A DNA stretch of 64,000 bases from Takifugu bimaculatus (GCA_004026145.2 CP034990.1:9721066-9785065); one strand, 5' to 3'; numbered from the stretch's first letter, positions 46,301 to 61,802 are shown. Numbers and translations are program-made. The notes: generated by a model not told the origin, from the letters alone.

Positions 46301-49133
46301 TGACCCCCTCAAGTCCTGAGGTACGACAGCATGATGTGGGGGTGCAGGGTGTCCAGTCAGGTGTGTCTGCCTTGAAGTTGAGAGTTAACAACTATCACAA
46401 CTTATTTCAGGGTAGTTGGTCAAAGGCGGTGGCTGTTTGGTCTTGTGATCTAATATGGTTGATTACAGGCTGGTTAACTCTTATTCCTGGAATGGGAACC
46501 GAATTTCATCCATTAACCTGACAGCTAGTGGAGCCGTGGTCATGGTTAGAGTTTCACATATCCTAGTAGCAACTGCTGGCCACACCAGAAACTTCTCAGA
46601 ACATCAGCTTTATTGGTCGGGAATGTTCAACATGAGGTACACATGAGGATTCAGCATCAGGCTGGGTGAGGGCATATGCTTCTCTCACCACTCGTTATAG
46701 TGTGTTAACCAGATATTCTTTCCCTTTTCTTTATTTACTTCTCAAGGCTACAGACCACCGTCCTTACAGGTAAGGAACATACTGGGAGTTGTTGGTGTTG
46801 TTGCAATGGCTTTTGAGTCTACGTATCTGCCCCAGTGAACAAGACAAAAGGATTGTTCAGATGATTCTCTTAACCTGTGTAGTCCAGGCTTTTGAATATT
46901 TTCTGTATTGTTAGATGATCAGTAGAAGTATTTAAACACTAAAAATAGCATATAACCAGCTTCACATAATGGGCAAGTATTTCATTCCCCATTTTCATTC
47001 AAAACCATGGCAACAGCCGTTTCTCCTCTCATGAGAGGCTACAAGCCTCCCGCTGTTGTACCTGTTACTTTACAAGGTGCAATTATTAAAAAAGGTTCTC
47101 TGCGGGTCTGCATATTATATTTGAGAAGGTTGTAAAGGCCACGGTGGTACTGCTACAACCTTAGCACATAACAATACTTTTATTTTTTAAATGTGATAGA
47201 TAAAGTGAAGTGGTTGAGCACTCTGAAGTATCCCTGTATCTATGCAAAAGATGCCTCATTTCCTCCTGATGGGCTTTTCTTCAAAGCACAGCAGAGAATA
47301 TTGACGTGCACATTCATTTATTTTTTTTTCCTGCCTTTCACACACAATCTATTTTAGCTGATTCTTTTGGATGAAACTTGCAGGAGAGATGAATGAACTT
47401 GAGCAACGACAGGGAGACGATGGAAGGTTGTGGTGAGACGCCTGTGATGTGGAAAATGGGAACGGGAACGAGAAACCTCCCAACTCTAAAATGTCATCTC
47501 CCACACAAAAACAACTCTACTTCAAACAAAAGTTCTTTTCTTTGCTTTTGGGCTCTCCAAATGTTTTTAGGAAGTAATTTAGGAGTAAGATAAAACAAAC
47601 AAATGAAATAAGAGACACAGAATTAGGAAATTAGAATAACATAAAAGATGGATTCAATAGTGTTTTCAGAAGTTTCTGAGCTAAAACTTCTAAATAAATG
47701 TGTTTCTCTGAAATTAGAAGCTGCCTTTGATTTAATGCCATTATGAAATGGGGATGGATGTAACAGAATCAGAAGTGAACACATCCATCCATCTCTGCTG
47801 CAGAAGAAGAGTGAAGCAGACTAAATGAACCTCCACACAGAACCTTCAGTCAGCTCACAGAGCTGCACTGTCAGAGTATTCTGGGAGCAAGATGAGGGAA
47901 GAACAAACGGATAATCTATGGGTGGCTCCTCAAATGGGTGGCTGGTGGTTTGGGATTGGGGGGGGGGGTCCTGTCAGTTCAGTGTGCAGAATTGGATTAC
48001 TTTGGGGTGTCAGTTCAAAAACTTGTAATGAGATGGTTTATGTCTCTAATGTTGCTGGAAGAAGTTCAATTACTGTCAAACTAGAAAAAGTACAAAGGCC
48101 GTTTGACACAATCAGGCACTGCATGTATGTGTGTGTGTGTGTGTGTGCTTTGCTTTGATCAATAATTTATAAGCCAGTCATTGTTTTCTCATTTAGCTAC
48201 AGACTGACAGACAGATACAATTAGTCAGGAAATATGAAGCCAAACAAACAAACAAACATAAAACCTTCCTTAATTCTGAGTGATGTCTGACTACATTAAA
48301 TAATTGAAACCACCGGGACGACAGACGGTCCTAAAGTAGACAGAGCGCCTAATGAAAACTAATGCTGGACAGGATCCAGTCCAACCAGTCCAGCCAGTCA
48401 AAATCATCAAGAATACAAACCACCTCATCAGCAGTGTCCACAGAATACAGTCCTCAAACTGGATTATTTGGCTACGTCTCTTATCCATATATCTGCTTTA
48501 CGTATTGATTCTTAGCCTGGTGAAAAGCTTTATTTCAATTTTAACAAACGTCTGTGATTGACTGATGCCATAAACATCCCGTTCACCCTGCAGTCCTCCA
48601 TCCAGGTTGTGTAAAAAATGAACCTGCCATGTTTCCTCCATGACAGGCTGCTTCTGGGATGGAGCTGGAAACACAAACATTGTGTAGAAAGTTGTTGAAT
48701 GGATCCAGTGTAACACATCAAAGTGCATCGTGAAAATTGGGGTGGAACCGACACGAAAATATGAAAAAAGATGAAAATAAACAGGGAGCAAAGAAGAACA
48801 AAAACAGGACAGCAGGGAACAATGTAAGAGAGTAGCAGGAGGGAAGAGAACAGTGAGATTTTTGGATGAAAATGAAGATGCAACAGGTGGGAAGGAGAAC
48901 AGAGCCATTAGTGAACTAGTTGGTGCTGAAGTTCACTCAGGGAAACGTCTTCTAAAAACCAAGCAGAAGAGCAAATAAGGAAAACTGTCAATAAAAGTCC
49001 AAGATGTGTAGTCAGATGTGTTTTAAGATGACTTAAAACACAGCCTGTGCAGAAGAAAAGCACTTTTTGTCACAAGAATCCACAACATAGAGTATATATA
49101 ATAATGCAAGTTGCTTTAGTACTTGCCCCCCCT

Positions 49134-49221
<88 letters not shown>

Positions 49222-52200
49222 GTGTGTTCAAGATACCAGCTCAAGATAGCAACAGTCAAACATTGACAGTCTGCTTGGATTTGTTGAGCTTGTTCCTCTT
49301 GAGCTGATAAGCTCTGAGCTTCTGCTGGGTCAACCGTTGCTGCACAGCTTTAGTTTAGGGGACTTTCAGGTTCGTTTCATGTGAGGCCATCTCTTTTCTC
49401 CATCGCAATGGGAAATATGCCTAATGAGGCAAAAATAAAAACAAGGATGGAGGAAACAAAGACTAAGAGAAAAAGTTTAGTCGAGTGGATATTTTGTGTG
49501 CAGGTCACACCTGAAGGAGTTGGGGGTGAAGCTAAATAGAGAAAGATATCACTTTCAGAGGTTTCTTTGCAGGAAATTGTTTTTAGCCGCTTGACTTCTC
49601 TGTTGCGGTCTTAATCACAAGGTCATTATGGGAGCTTAGTTTTTCTCCTTCCACAGTAAAAGCGGATGAGTCAGTTCTGAATATATTTTTTCCTGAAAAA
49701 ACGAACCGCTATAACAACACCCAGAACTTTGGCAGTCATTTTATTTGTAAAGTTAAATTAATCCAAACCAACTGTAAACTGTGGAACATACAGTCAAGAA
49801 TAATGTTGAGTCATATGTTAACAAAGTCAGATCCTGACATTTACAGGTCATTCCCAGTTTAACTGGTGTCGTGACCACTGCACTACAAGAATACAAACCA
49901 AATCAGCATGAATTCACACCCTTATTGAAATAGAGTCCAGCTTTTGCTAAGCTGCAGTCATCTCTTTGGCTATTCAAATGTGTACCTGAGTATGTCCCTT
50001 CACTGGACACAGCAGACCACACAAACTCATAAACTCATCTAAAAAATAATTATTCTTTTTACGATAGTGCACCATCCTGACCAGCGCGTTCACACTGCAG
50101 CCCAGGCTTCAGATGAAGTGGATGTTGGCACTTCAATGGACACAGTATTTAATAAAATGTTGATGGTTTCATGTGAATTAAAAAAAATCTAAAATACTTC
50201 AGATCTATGCACATGAACTATTGAGAGTAATGGCTCCTTGGGCGTCTCATTACCCATCCGAAATGATCCACAGTGGACACCGTGTTTGACCTGATCTTTA
50301 TTGTTCTACATCTGTCCTTGTGGTGTCTCTTTAGCCCAAGCAGATTTTATGATGAGGTCTATTTATTTTTATGAGGACTGTTTGTTTTCTACTTTTTAAC
50401 AAAGCCATTTTAGGATTGCATAACTATAAAGTAAAGAAAGTTTCATTGTTCATTCACTGCTGTGCGTTGTCTATAAAAATATGTCCCATTTATCACTCAC
50501 ATGCTCAATAATTCATTTATTTACAGAACAAACACAACAAATAGGACAAAACCTCAAACTGATTGTTATCCAGGGAGGGGAGAGAGGAAGGGAGAGAAAG
50601 AAAGGGAGGGTGAAGGCGAAGAGAGGGGGATAGAGAAAGGGGGGAGGGAGGTACAGAAAGGTAAAGGGGGAGAAAGAGGGAGAGGGAGAAGAGAGAAAAG
50701 GAAAGAAAGGGAGAGGAGAGAGAGCAATGTCAGCACATCACACACACACAGACACACACACACGGCAGTTAATTAGTGGAACTTTATGGATGATATTTTT
50801 GTCTCAGGAACAAACCAGGAGCCCAGGGGCAGAGACGACAAGGCAGACAGTGAAAAACACAAAAAGAAAGCATCAAAAGGAAGAAAGAGAAAGCAAAATC
50901 CCAAGATGATGGAGAACAGCCAGAAAGTAGATGCCATCCGAGACAACCCACTAAATCGGAACATATCAAGGTTTACGGAGAAAAAAAGAACAAAAGAAAA
51001 CAAAGAATGACAGAGCAGTTATATAATATTACAAACAAGACTCTTATAAACATGGAATGAATCTTAAATCGTAGAACGGTGGATTTGATGTGGTCCAGGA
51101 TGGAATTCTAGATCATCATTCTGCAAAGTCCTGAGAAGGAATGAGCATTGACCCGCAGAAGACAGACAGACATCCAGGGGTAGTTCAAGCTGTACATAAT
51201 AAACAGGTAAACTCTACCAACAGACCCCTATATTAACAAAGATCTTCACTCTGTATGCAGGGCTTGTGGGCACATGGACCATCATGTCCAAACTCATCAG
51301 GGCTCTGCCAGTGAGACCACTTTGTGTTAGAATCATCTGGCCTTTGTAAGATGAACACCAGGTTAAACTAGTAGAGAGACGGGCTCCTGAACTATATCTG
51401 TCTGTGTCTCACTGTCGAAGTGAGCGAATGTTTGGGCCTCAATGTCCAGAGGAAGGGACAACAGAGCAGTGGACAGCACACACACACACATGCACACACA
51501 CATCCACCTGTAGGAAGAGTGATACAGAGCAATGCAGATACACACAGAGGGTGCTTCAAGTCTTGGTTTATTCATATGGATCCGTTATTCCTGCACTGGT
51601 AACATGAAGTTTCTGCTGGTATGTGTTTACTGCTGTGGAACATGGTCCTCATTACTCCTCTATGAGAGACAGAGAGAGATGCAGAACAGGAGAGCAGAAA
51701 GACTGAAGACACAAATCGGGAGGGGTGGGGGGGGGGGGGGGGGGCAACAGCAGGTGACTGGCTGGAGGCAAGCTTCCAGCAGCTTCAAACAGCATGATGG
51801 AAATATCACACATGTGCACATGCACACAGTCATTTTCTTTGGCCAGTGATGTCAGACACTCAGTCACAGCGTCCACTCTCCAGAAAAACAGGAGAATAGG
51901 TCTTTGTCTCCATCGACTGCCTTTCTAAACATAATGAAACTGAGCTGCTGGTGACGAGACCATCAGTCAAGTGTTTGGAGGTCTGGCTGGACATTAAACT
52001 CAATAAGTGTCTCATTAACTGCTTTCTACAATACTGATGACATGGAGGTGAAACCTCTGGGTGGGTGTCTATTTCTTTCAGTATGGGACCAAGACAAGAG
52101 GAACACCACTACAGAAACATGTCCAAATAAATGAAGGACAAAAAGGATTAATAAAAATGGGGGAATCTTAGTTACCTTGAATATTTTATGTGCAAGAGCA

Positions 52201-55200
52201 TGCACTTCGCTTTTCCTTTTTAAGATAACAGAATATGACGCTGCGCTTAGTTAACAATCAGAACTAAGTGAGTCCTAAAAACAACCCACTGGCTGCCCAC
52301 TGCTGAGAAAGCCGAACGGAGGAATCTAATGAGGACAGAGAGAAGCCAGTTCTTCATTTAGAATTTTCACATTGCTCAAATGTGAAACCCTCGCTTCTAT
52401 TCCTCCTTCCTAAACCCTTCTCTCCTATTCCTCCCTTCCCACCCCCACTTGTCCACACTCCTCTTCATCAGCTCATTGGCCATTCTTTGAGAGAGGTGTT
52501 AGGCCCAGAGCGAGTTCACCATCATACCTGTCATGATGAAAGGATGAAGGAGTCGGGTGGTAGAGGCAGCGGCGAGAGCAGCAGAAGGGTGTAGGTGAGT
52601 TTTGATGTGGAATAACAGATCAAAACCTCATTTCTGAGGTGTCAGCTAAATGGAATGAGAACCACCCCCACAGACACCCCAGAGGCCCTTTCATGTTCAT
52701 GTTAGAGGATTTTATGAGCTCAGAACCTGATAGTTTGTAACTGTCCACAAATCACTTATCTTCTGCTCTTTGCTAGTTTTACTTGTCCTTGAACAACACC
52801 TGAAATTGGCAGATATAACACACCTGTCTGGATGGACCAAAGCACTCAAGCTCAATCAACACCAGCGTGATTCATTCTGATTCTGAAGTCCGATTTGTGT
52901 TGGAATGGAATTAAATGCAACTCCAAGCTAATGGCACACACCTAATGAATGCACCTGATTTAAACCCCCCCACGCCTACCCACCCACTCACTCACACTGA
53001 CAACTCTTTGACTAAATGCCTTCTTTAATCACAAAGCTATTTTCCCCTCTAATATTTGCTTTAGAATTTTATTTCTTTGGAAGGAAATACAAAAGGAGAC
53101 TACAATTTACACTCATTTAAAGTTACATTGTTCTGGTCATCGATCGGTCATTAAATGATTATGGTCCTGACTGTAAAGGGCTGACAGGACTGGGCCATGG
53201 CAGACAAATCACTTCTTGGTATGGATTTTGATATAAAGACACATGAGGGAATTTTTCATCTCACAGGTTTGTTCCACGACTATTGTAGTTATTTTTTATT
53301 TATGTCGCCAGGGGAGGCGAAAGCTGACCACAAAGGTTAAATAAAAGTGGTTACAGTACATTTATTCTATGGAAAAAAAACAATGCCTATAGTGCAAGGC
53401 TGCACAGATGAATGATGGCAGAAATGATTAAGTCATTCACATCCAACAGCTGCTGAAAACACAACCCATGAAAAAAACTGCATGAAATTTCACATCAGTG
53501 GACCTGAAACTTTTTCCCAGTCCCCTCCCACTCTCTCTGATAACAGCCTGTAGTAAGAGTCAATTAAAGGGGCGTGCCGTCTTCATAATGGGTCCACTGG
53601 GATACATGAAAGTGTGTGTTTGGCCATCCTCCTCCTGTAATCTCCTCCACCCACTCATCTGCCTGCTCTCTATCTCCACCTGGGGGTGTTTCCAAGGGAC
53701 ACAAGCCTTACATCTCAAGCCATCAGTCTCGGTGAGACAGAAGATAAAATGAATAACTCCCAAACCATAATGTTTTCTGAGGTAATTTTAGCCACTAATG
53801 TAGGCAATAACTCCAGTTTTCGGTCTTAAACATGAGAAAAGGACAGTTCAAAGCTGAAGCATCTATCGGTCTGTGCCAACTGTTTCAATGCTGCTCAGAA
53901 TCAGTCCGGCAACCTGCTGACACAAGCACAGGTGCATTACACCCTTTCAATATCATGTTTGTGTATTGCTGTTGGGACTATCTGGCACAAACCTGCCCAC
54001 TAAAACATTTCACTATTCACAGAGAAGAACAGAAACGCAGCTCTCGTGTCCTTCAAGTCCAAATCATTAGAGGTGGACCACTGCAGGTTAAGGAGAGCCC
54101 AGGGAATATATTCTTAGCTGATATTTATGAAATGTCTTACAGGATGGGGCATTTGTGGTGTGACAAATGTGTTTGAAGCGTGTTGTCTATGCAAATGTTG
54201 CAGTGATGGGAACACTCAAAAAAAAAAAAAAAGCCGGTTCTCCCCCTTCAGCTGAGGAAAAATCTTGACTGGATCAAATCTGACTGGCTGTTATTACCAA
54301 CCACATAAGAACCTTCATCACTGGACTCTCGTCTCCACACCATTACACAGAGATGCACCAACTAAAATGAACAGGTGGAATATGAGACAGATCCACGTGC
54401 AGCAATGATTTACCAGCAAATTAATTTATTCACTACGTTTGTAACCCCTGAAATAAGGTGTTTACGTTATGCATATATAATGAAAGGTTTCCTTTTTCAA
54501 ATCAAAATAAAGGTCAGGCGCTGGGGCGCTGAGCTCAGCGGTCCAGTTCCATCTGCAGAGCCGTGCGAGCAGGAAAAAAAGATAATGGAGAAAATAAAAG
54601 AGTGCAGCGTGGAGCCTAAACAGGAGGTTAAATAAATAAATATCCTTTCAGCAGAAAAGACTGGAACACATTATTTAAACAATGCTGGGGCAGCATTCAT
54701 CTGAATGATGGTTAAAAACATGACCTCCCAGGGGGTTTTGTTCAAATCTCATAAACCTGGTGAGTCTTAAAGATGGGAAAAATAATTAGATGTAGGAGAG
54801 AAAGAGAGAGGGAAAGGAAAGAGGTGGGAGTAAGGATGACAAATTGTTAGGCATTACATAAAAGAGCAAGCGTGTGCAGATTCTCTGCTGAGGCTGACCA
54901 AGTGTCCACGTCGTCTCTGCTCTTCACACTTTTCTCAATTATCCACATCCGCCATTTTCCTTTAATCAGTCCACTGCCGATACGAGTGTTGCATCATTAT
55001 AAAACAAATAAGATGGTACTCATAAACTGTTGCTCAGAAACCTCCATTATTCTGATAACACCATTTAAAAATAGCGAGACGCATTACACATGGCACCAAA
55101 CATCTGGACAAAGGTTAACCAATTCACAGACATCACAGTCCAGATGTTCTAACTTTTATAAACAGATTTTTCCCCCTCAGTGAAAGATTATCAGTTTATA

Positions 55201-56420
55201 CTAAATATTGAGAAAATAGTTTGCAGTGTTTATTCAGACTAGGGACTGAATAATAACATAGTTCATTAAAAGTGTAAGTCAGGTTCTAGGAGGCGCTATG
55301 TACTGTAAAAAATAGGTTTTATTTTGACACTCAAACTTTGAAAGAAGCAGCTGTTGGTGCAGCCTCACCTAATCAGGCTGCAACAGTGATTTTATATTTT
55401 GTGTGAGGGTCCAGGAAGGCATGACAGTACCCCCACCATCTGTTTTCATTTAAAGGAAATGTTAAAATACACGACAAAGTTTGAAAAGATTAATTATTTT
55501 TCCCCAGCCCCTGTGCATGGTTACGGAGTGTGTTCGTGTTCCTGATGATGCTGCTGATGTTTAACAAGAGTGGGCACAGCATGAATGCCCATTAAAATGG
55601 AGACAGAGAGAAAGCGCTTACAGAATGAGCGCTAATCTCTGCAGCCACTGAGACAACAATCCTCCACACATAAAAACACCAGCAGATGCATTCATTTACC
55701 GGCCCTGGACTAAAAATAACCCCCTTCTTAATGAGCTGCAGCAGACAGGATTCTGGAGGATCCAAGTGCATGAGTCTACATAGTTCAACAAAAGAGTTTC
55801 AAACACAAGAAGACTTGAGATAAGGTGTGTCACATTGTCTGTGAGGGAAGGGGAGGTTTAATGTTTGGCTGTGGTTAAAGAAGAAGGGGGAACAGACTCA
55901 GGGGACCACTGATTTATAGCTTTTAAGCATTCTTCAGCAGGAAGCATCAACATCTTTGTCTCTACAGACGGCGTTTCTGGAAGCTTTACATAACATGGTA
56001 ACGACCTTCAGACAGTAGAGCAGGAAAGGAGAATGGCGGGAGGATGAGAGCACACTTGAGACCTGCATATTTAGACTTGATTGCATTTATAGGCTCACCC
56101 TGATGTCAGAGTGTTAATTTACACAGTGATGCGATGAGTAAATGAAAAGACAAACCAAGCTTGTTTGTAAGTTTAGTAGTCTTTCATAACATGTCCGTGT
56201 TGGCATCAGGCAGGTCTGGAGAAGCTGAACTTTACCCAGAGGAGCAAGTGAAAAGATTCTAAAGGGGTCTTTTGCCATTTCATTTTCTAATCAGCCAGAT
56301 CCAGGCATGAGTGTGTTTGAAGCAAATGAACTTATTCCATTCCTTCAAAGAGTTAATCTCCTTCCCCATTCCCCCCAGATTCAATTTGAACATACAGCAG
56401 AGAAAAGATGAGGATCCATC

Positions 56421-56482
<62 letters not shown>

Positions 56483-59400
56483 AATAATAATGTACTATAT
56501 ATATTACTTGATATACATAGCATATATCCCTGTGGGATTTCTTTGCAGTGCAGATGGTGGTCAGGGAGATATGAACAGGTATGAAGGCAGAGGTTTACGG
56601 ACTACAGCATTTCCATCTCTCTTCACAGTCCTTGATGTGGAGACTGACTTCAAATGTCTCAAGTGTCCATTTTCAAACCTGTTCTGAGCTAATTCAGCAG
56701 AAGAAAACACAAGCTCTTCTTCAGCAGTGGACATTTTCATGAAGTTTAGCGATCCTACATCAACATATCAGAGCAGGGGCATCCACGACCGAAATCCTGA
56801 GCCATCTTGGGTCCGTGCTGCAGGTTGGTCTTGTTTGATCATCATGAATAATTTGAACTTTTGATCTGGATTCCATGACTGTGCTGCATTCAGCATCATT
56901 ATTTGAGGAAACCTTAAGTTTTGTGGCCATTAACTGACCTGCTGCAGACCTTCTGCTGGTCTGCTTCAGGATTCTCTTCTTTCATGTGCTAACAGAAGCT
57001 CACAGGGTGGTTATTTTAAACACCATGATGAAATTATTTAAATTCATTCTCTTCTTCAATCTATTACTTGCTTGTGCAAGCACACCCTCCTTGTTTTTAT
57101 ACATTTGCAATCATCTCCCCACTCTCACAGCACTCTACTATTCTCACAGCCAATTTTATTTCTCTTCATGGCGGTGAGCATGTCTGTTGCCATAAAGCAC
57201 CACTACTTGTCCCAATTTGTTTCCATCTCTTTCACCTCTTACTCACCCCACTTTAAAGCTGTTTTCTTCATGTATTTGTTCAAAGCTCAGCGCTCCATAT
57301 TCCCAGCCCCACACACCTTATGCATCCCCACAAGCCCACATAAACATGCAGCTAATCTCTGTCAATTACACAAATGCAATTTTTAATTTTCTCACCCTAC
57401 TATAATGTCTGTGACTGCATTCTTGATGGGCTAAAAGTCGTTAGGCTAATCTAAATTTGTCTTTGCATGTGTGTTTTTGTAAACCCAAGGCTAATTAGGC
57501 GCTGCCTGCCACAATGGCAGTCGAGGGAGATGTTGGGGAAGTCAACATTCTGGGATTATTGACTTCACATACTCTGCATTCATTCAACATGACTGAAGGC
57601 ACAGAAACATATATGCAAAATATGTTGCCTCTCCTTCCAAAGCATTCAGTAATGTACACAGTGTGTGTTTGCTTTTAATTGGAAGGTGACACAGATGCGT
57701 AAAATTAAAATTAGTAGCCACAAAAAAGCCTTTTGCAATGCCGTGAACAAATATTTTGGTCGAGCAACATTAAAGCTTTCTTTGGGTCATTGTTGTGGGA
57801 ACCTTCTATTTTAAAATTCGATACATTTGCTGGAAATCTTGTGTTTTCATATAAATCACTAAAGGAGCATCTCTTTAGTGGGACTGTTTGTATTTAGCTC
57901 CTTATTTCAAGGTAAGATCCTATTGGATAGAACTTTCTTCCCAAGATGGTGAGTGCAGCCTAGGACTTCTGCGTAGATCAACAAACTGATGCGTTTGGAG
58001 AGATGCATTTTCTTTAGTTAACAGTAAGAAGTTTGACACTGATAGCATCTCGTTTTGCTGTTCAACAGATGGACGACAACTAAAGGAACAACATGAGAAT
58101 AAATTACACCTACGCTCAAACAAGTTATATCTGTACAGCACACCTCCACAGAAAAACACACTTTTACAGCCCGGAAGTTAACAAACGCAACTCCTGCCTT
58201 TGTAATTTGAACTAAAACTGATTTTAGCTGTGGTGGAAATTCATTTAAGGTTATCGTGTGTTTGTGTGTAGTGTGTGTGTTTGAGTGAGGGGTGTTAGTG
58301 GGTTTCAAAGCTTTTACATGCCCAACAGCATGTAATTCAGCCACATTCCAAGCAAAAAGGCATTAGTCAATGCAACCAGTGCACAGAAATTTTCCTTTTG
58401 AAACACGAACAGATGCAGCTCTCTCCCCTTCTCTGCCTGCCTGCCTGTCCGTCCCTCCTCAGTGTCCACTGAGGGGATGTTGCCAGGGGGAGGCAATAAA
58501 AAAGGCCACAGCAAGACCTCATCTATCATCGCTTATTGCACCACTGCAGAACCTCACACACACCACTCAGTTGAGGACCAAAGGTGCCCAGCTACACACA
58601 CCTCTCTCCAGTCCGACTGGACCCTCAGCTGCCCAGAGCTGGATGCAGGCAGACAGACAGACAGGCAGGCAGACAGAAAAATCATTTACACTGGCAGCAA
58701 CGAAGCACCAACTCACACAAATGCTCACTCTCCCTCACTCCATTGTTTTTTGTTCTCTTGGGTATATTAAGAGAAGTAACGATGCTGTGGCATGACTTCA
58801 TTGTGCAAATTGGCGCGCATGCACGCGTGTGTTTGTGTAAGACTATTAGTGGGCTGTGGAGGGAGTAGCTATTAGCATAAAGAATGGTTTTATTGCACAA
58901 AATGCTCCCCCACTTGTAAAAAACTAGACCCAGAAGAGACACACACTAATGACCTATTTTGGTATGCTTGCTCAACATTTCCAAATACACACTAATAAAC
59001 TTCTCATTTGTTATGTACTTCAGCCATTAAACCAAAAAAGAAAGAGAGAGAGCGAGAGAGAGAGGAGGAGGGAATGTTGAATGGATTGGGAAAAATAATA
59101 AAGAAAGAGACATGAAAATACACAGAAAAACAAACAGCAGCAGAAGAAGCAGATGAAAAGACACAAACACAGACAGATCCATCCTGATGAGATGGCAGAG
59201 AGGGGAAAAAAAAGAAAAACAAAAAGAAGGAAAGTCCAGCAAAGCTTTCTGAGGCAGAAAGAAAAACAAAAGTGAATGAAAGGAAGCATTCAGATCATTA
59301 ACACATGATCCTGGTCATAGCGTTCACAGTGCCCCCTGTTGGCAGGCTAGAAAATAACTCAACCACAGGGAGTGAAACCTGCAACATGTTGATTCATAAA

Positions 59401-60068
59401 GTTTATAATTCTCATGTTAATGAGGTTGTCACATTAAATCACCTCTAAATCACACTGTTTTGTTTTCTTTTGGGGGTCACGGGGAGTGGGTGAAGGCAGG
59501 GTCCACCCCTGGATGAGTTCCCAGCTCATCGCAAAGGACGCATTTGTTCATACGGCACCTTGCTCAAGGGTACCTCTGCAGAGCTCTGAATGTATTCTGG
59601 CACCTTCCTCTACTACCTACTGTCCATGGGTCACCGGGTCTTGAACCAAGAGCCATCCACTTCTCAGCCCAGCCCCCAAAAGAGTTAAAACCACCACTGC
59701 TGCTGATGTGCTCTATTTAAACATGGTATATGAGCCCAACATTTTGTTTTTACCTGAACACATGAGCTGTTTTAGTGAGAAACATCCAATACAGAAATCA
59801 AACATCTGTTCACATGGAACAACCTTCTAGTTAAAGTTCTAGAGAAGCCAGCTGGTGTGTTTTAGGCAAATACAGCCTCAGGTTGTTTTGGGAACACACA
59901 CACACACACACACAGACACAGACACAACACAGACACAGACACACACACACACACACAACACGAGGAACTAATGATAGATACTGGGAAGCACTTAGACAAA
60001 TGTTGGGGTCTTTGTAAAAGCTGGTATGTATTTATGTTCTATAGGTTCATGCGCGGTTAGGCTATTTT

Positions 60069-60133
<65 letters not shown>

Positions 60134-61769
60134 TTGGATTGTTGGGGTTGGGGAATGTATTATGCTATGGAAGTCCTCAGAAAGGATAGAAGTACAAGGA
60201 TCTGTGTGTGTGTGTGTGTGTCCCAGTGCTCATATATCTTGTGACTCAATACAAAAGCAATCAGGAGATTTATATTCAGCTTGTACTGTGGTAGTTTTAA
60301 TAGTCTTGTCTAGTCTCAGTCTATACACAGACCTCATCGCCTGCATCAGAGAGGCTACAAACAGCTGGACAGCTGTTTGAATAGTAGTGTTATTGCTGTA
60401 TGCGCTCCATTTCCTCCTAACTCCAGAAAGGCTTTGCAGATACAACAGCTGGAGGTGATTTCCAATTAATGAAGTTGATCCCTCATCCTTTCCAAAGATG
60501 TTCTGGTTTAGTTCACAGGTATGAATCACCTATGATGCATCCTTTGAAAGTGATGCTAGGGAGGTTTTATCTACTGCCTTTTTCACAATATAGTCAGCAA
60601 TATAATTCTATGAGTATGTATAAACATGTACTATGAGCCTGTTCATTCTGAGAGGGTAGATTTGAATGTTCAATGTTAAAGTTTGATTTCATGTCAATTC
60701 TTGGTGATTCTTCAAGGACAAATTCAGCATGTTTATATGGTAGAAAAGCACGGCGCTGACCTTTGCGATGAGGCTGAGGGCATCTCTGCAGGAGGACAGT
60801 GACGGTGTGTCCTGTGGCAGGTCAGGTACCTCCTTATGCAGGTAGAGCTTTAACATGGTGGCCAGCTGAGACAAACCTTGTTTCCTCTGCTCAGACAAAG
60901 ATGTCAGGTCTGTAAGAAAGCATAAAACACACACCCACACATATCATTAGTCGAGACATCTGTATACCTTCACATCTCTGGGCCCCAGGATGATGGAAGA
61001 GAACAAATGTGAGTAAGAAAACAACATTTCTTCCTTTCTGGCATCAGACTCAAGAAAAACACACACTTACGTGACTCATGTTCTTCTAAAGTGTAGAGCT
61101 CTTCGCTACTGCTGCTACATGAACTCAACTAGAATTAAAACAAGAAGACAGATCAGTATTTCACTTCTTCCTTGGCTATTTTTGAGGATTTGAAGGACCC
61201 CCTCAAATGAAATGTTTTCTGAGCAGACTAAATATTCTTCCAAACACACCAGCAACAAATGGTTCTGTTGTATCATTTTTTTTTTCTGATCATGTATCAT
61301 AACTGTGAGCGATGTCAGAATCGTACCATAGCGAAGATGAGTCTTGCAGCCAGCCGGACTGAGTCTGTGGGAATTCTGGGAAGGAGACTTTGGAGACACT
61401 TACATTCTCTTTTATGGTCAGACCACGCTTCGTCTCTGCAGAGAGAAACTCTATCTTAGCAAACAGCCAGATAGACTTGTCACACAAATGCACTTGCAGT
61501 ACGGTACCTGACAAGTGGCACTACAGTATCGGGCCATCTTGCACTGCGAACATCTTAATAAGGTTTCATTTCTGGAAAAAAGATGGAAACATCTCATTTT
61601 TTTCACCCTTTAAACATGTCAAAGAAACAGTAGGGGAGAAAAGAAACCAAAGCGATTAAAATGGGAAGTTTGCCCCCAAATAATCACATAAAAGAATGTG
61701 ACATCATTGTTTTCTGTTAAAGGCCAACACTCCTTCCATTTTTCCTCTATAATCAGAGAATGACAGCCA

Positions 61770-61802
<33 letters not shown>

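Larger units (their letters stand above)
44649..60760 (-). other. 16.1-kb smyd3 intron
   Basis: By far the largest intron here, between the helical insert exon and the SET core exon. I searched both strands for SMYD3-like or other recognisable coding and found none. It holds CA tracts (45972-46017, 49136-49219, 56423-56473, 59899-59959), a TG tract (60072-60132), polypurine sequence (50574-50725), a G-run (51727-51744) and a dispersed repeat (59468-59690). Confidence 0.6.

Noticed and set aside
46188..46646. Overlapping open frames on both strands as a nested gene or transposon
   Set aside because: No transposase, reverse transcriptase or other motif, no terminal repeats, and the frames are under 75 residues.
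48618..48658. Minus-strand KQPVMEETWQ between AG and GT as a possible smyd3 micro-exon
   Set aside because: It resembles the M..EE.W part of the C-terminal domain only loosely, and the real counterpart exon (40194-40281) was found in the correct order.
50786..51010. A 74-residue Lys-rich frame in the smyd3 intron
   Set aside because: Low-complexity AAG/AAA-rich sequence next to a polypurine tract, with no homology recognised.
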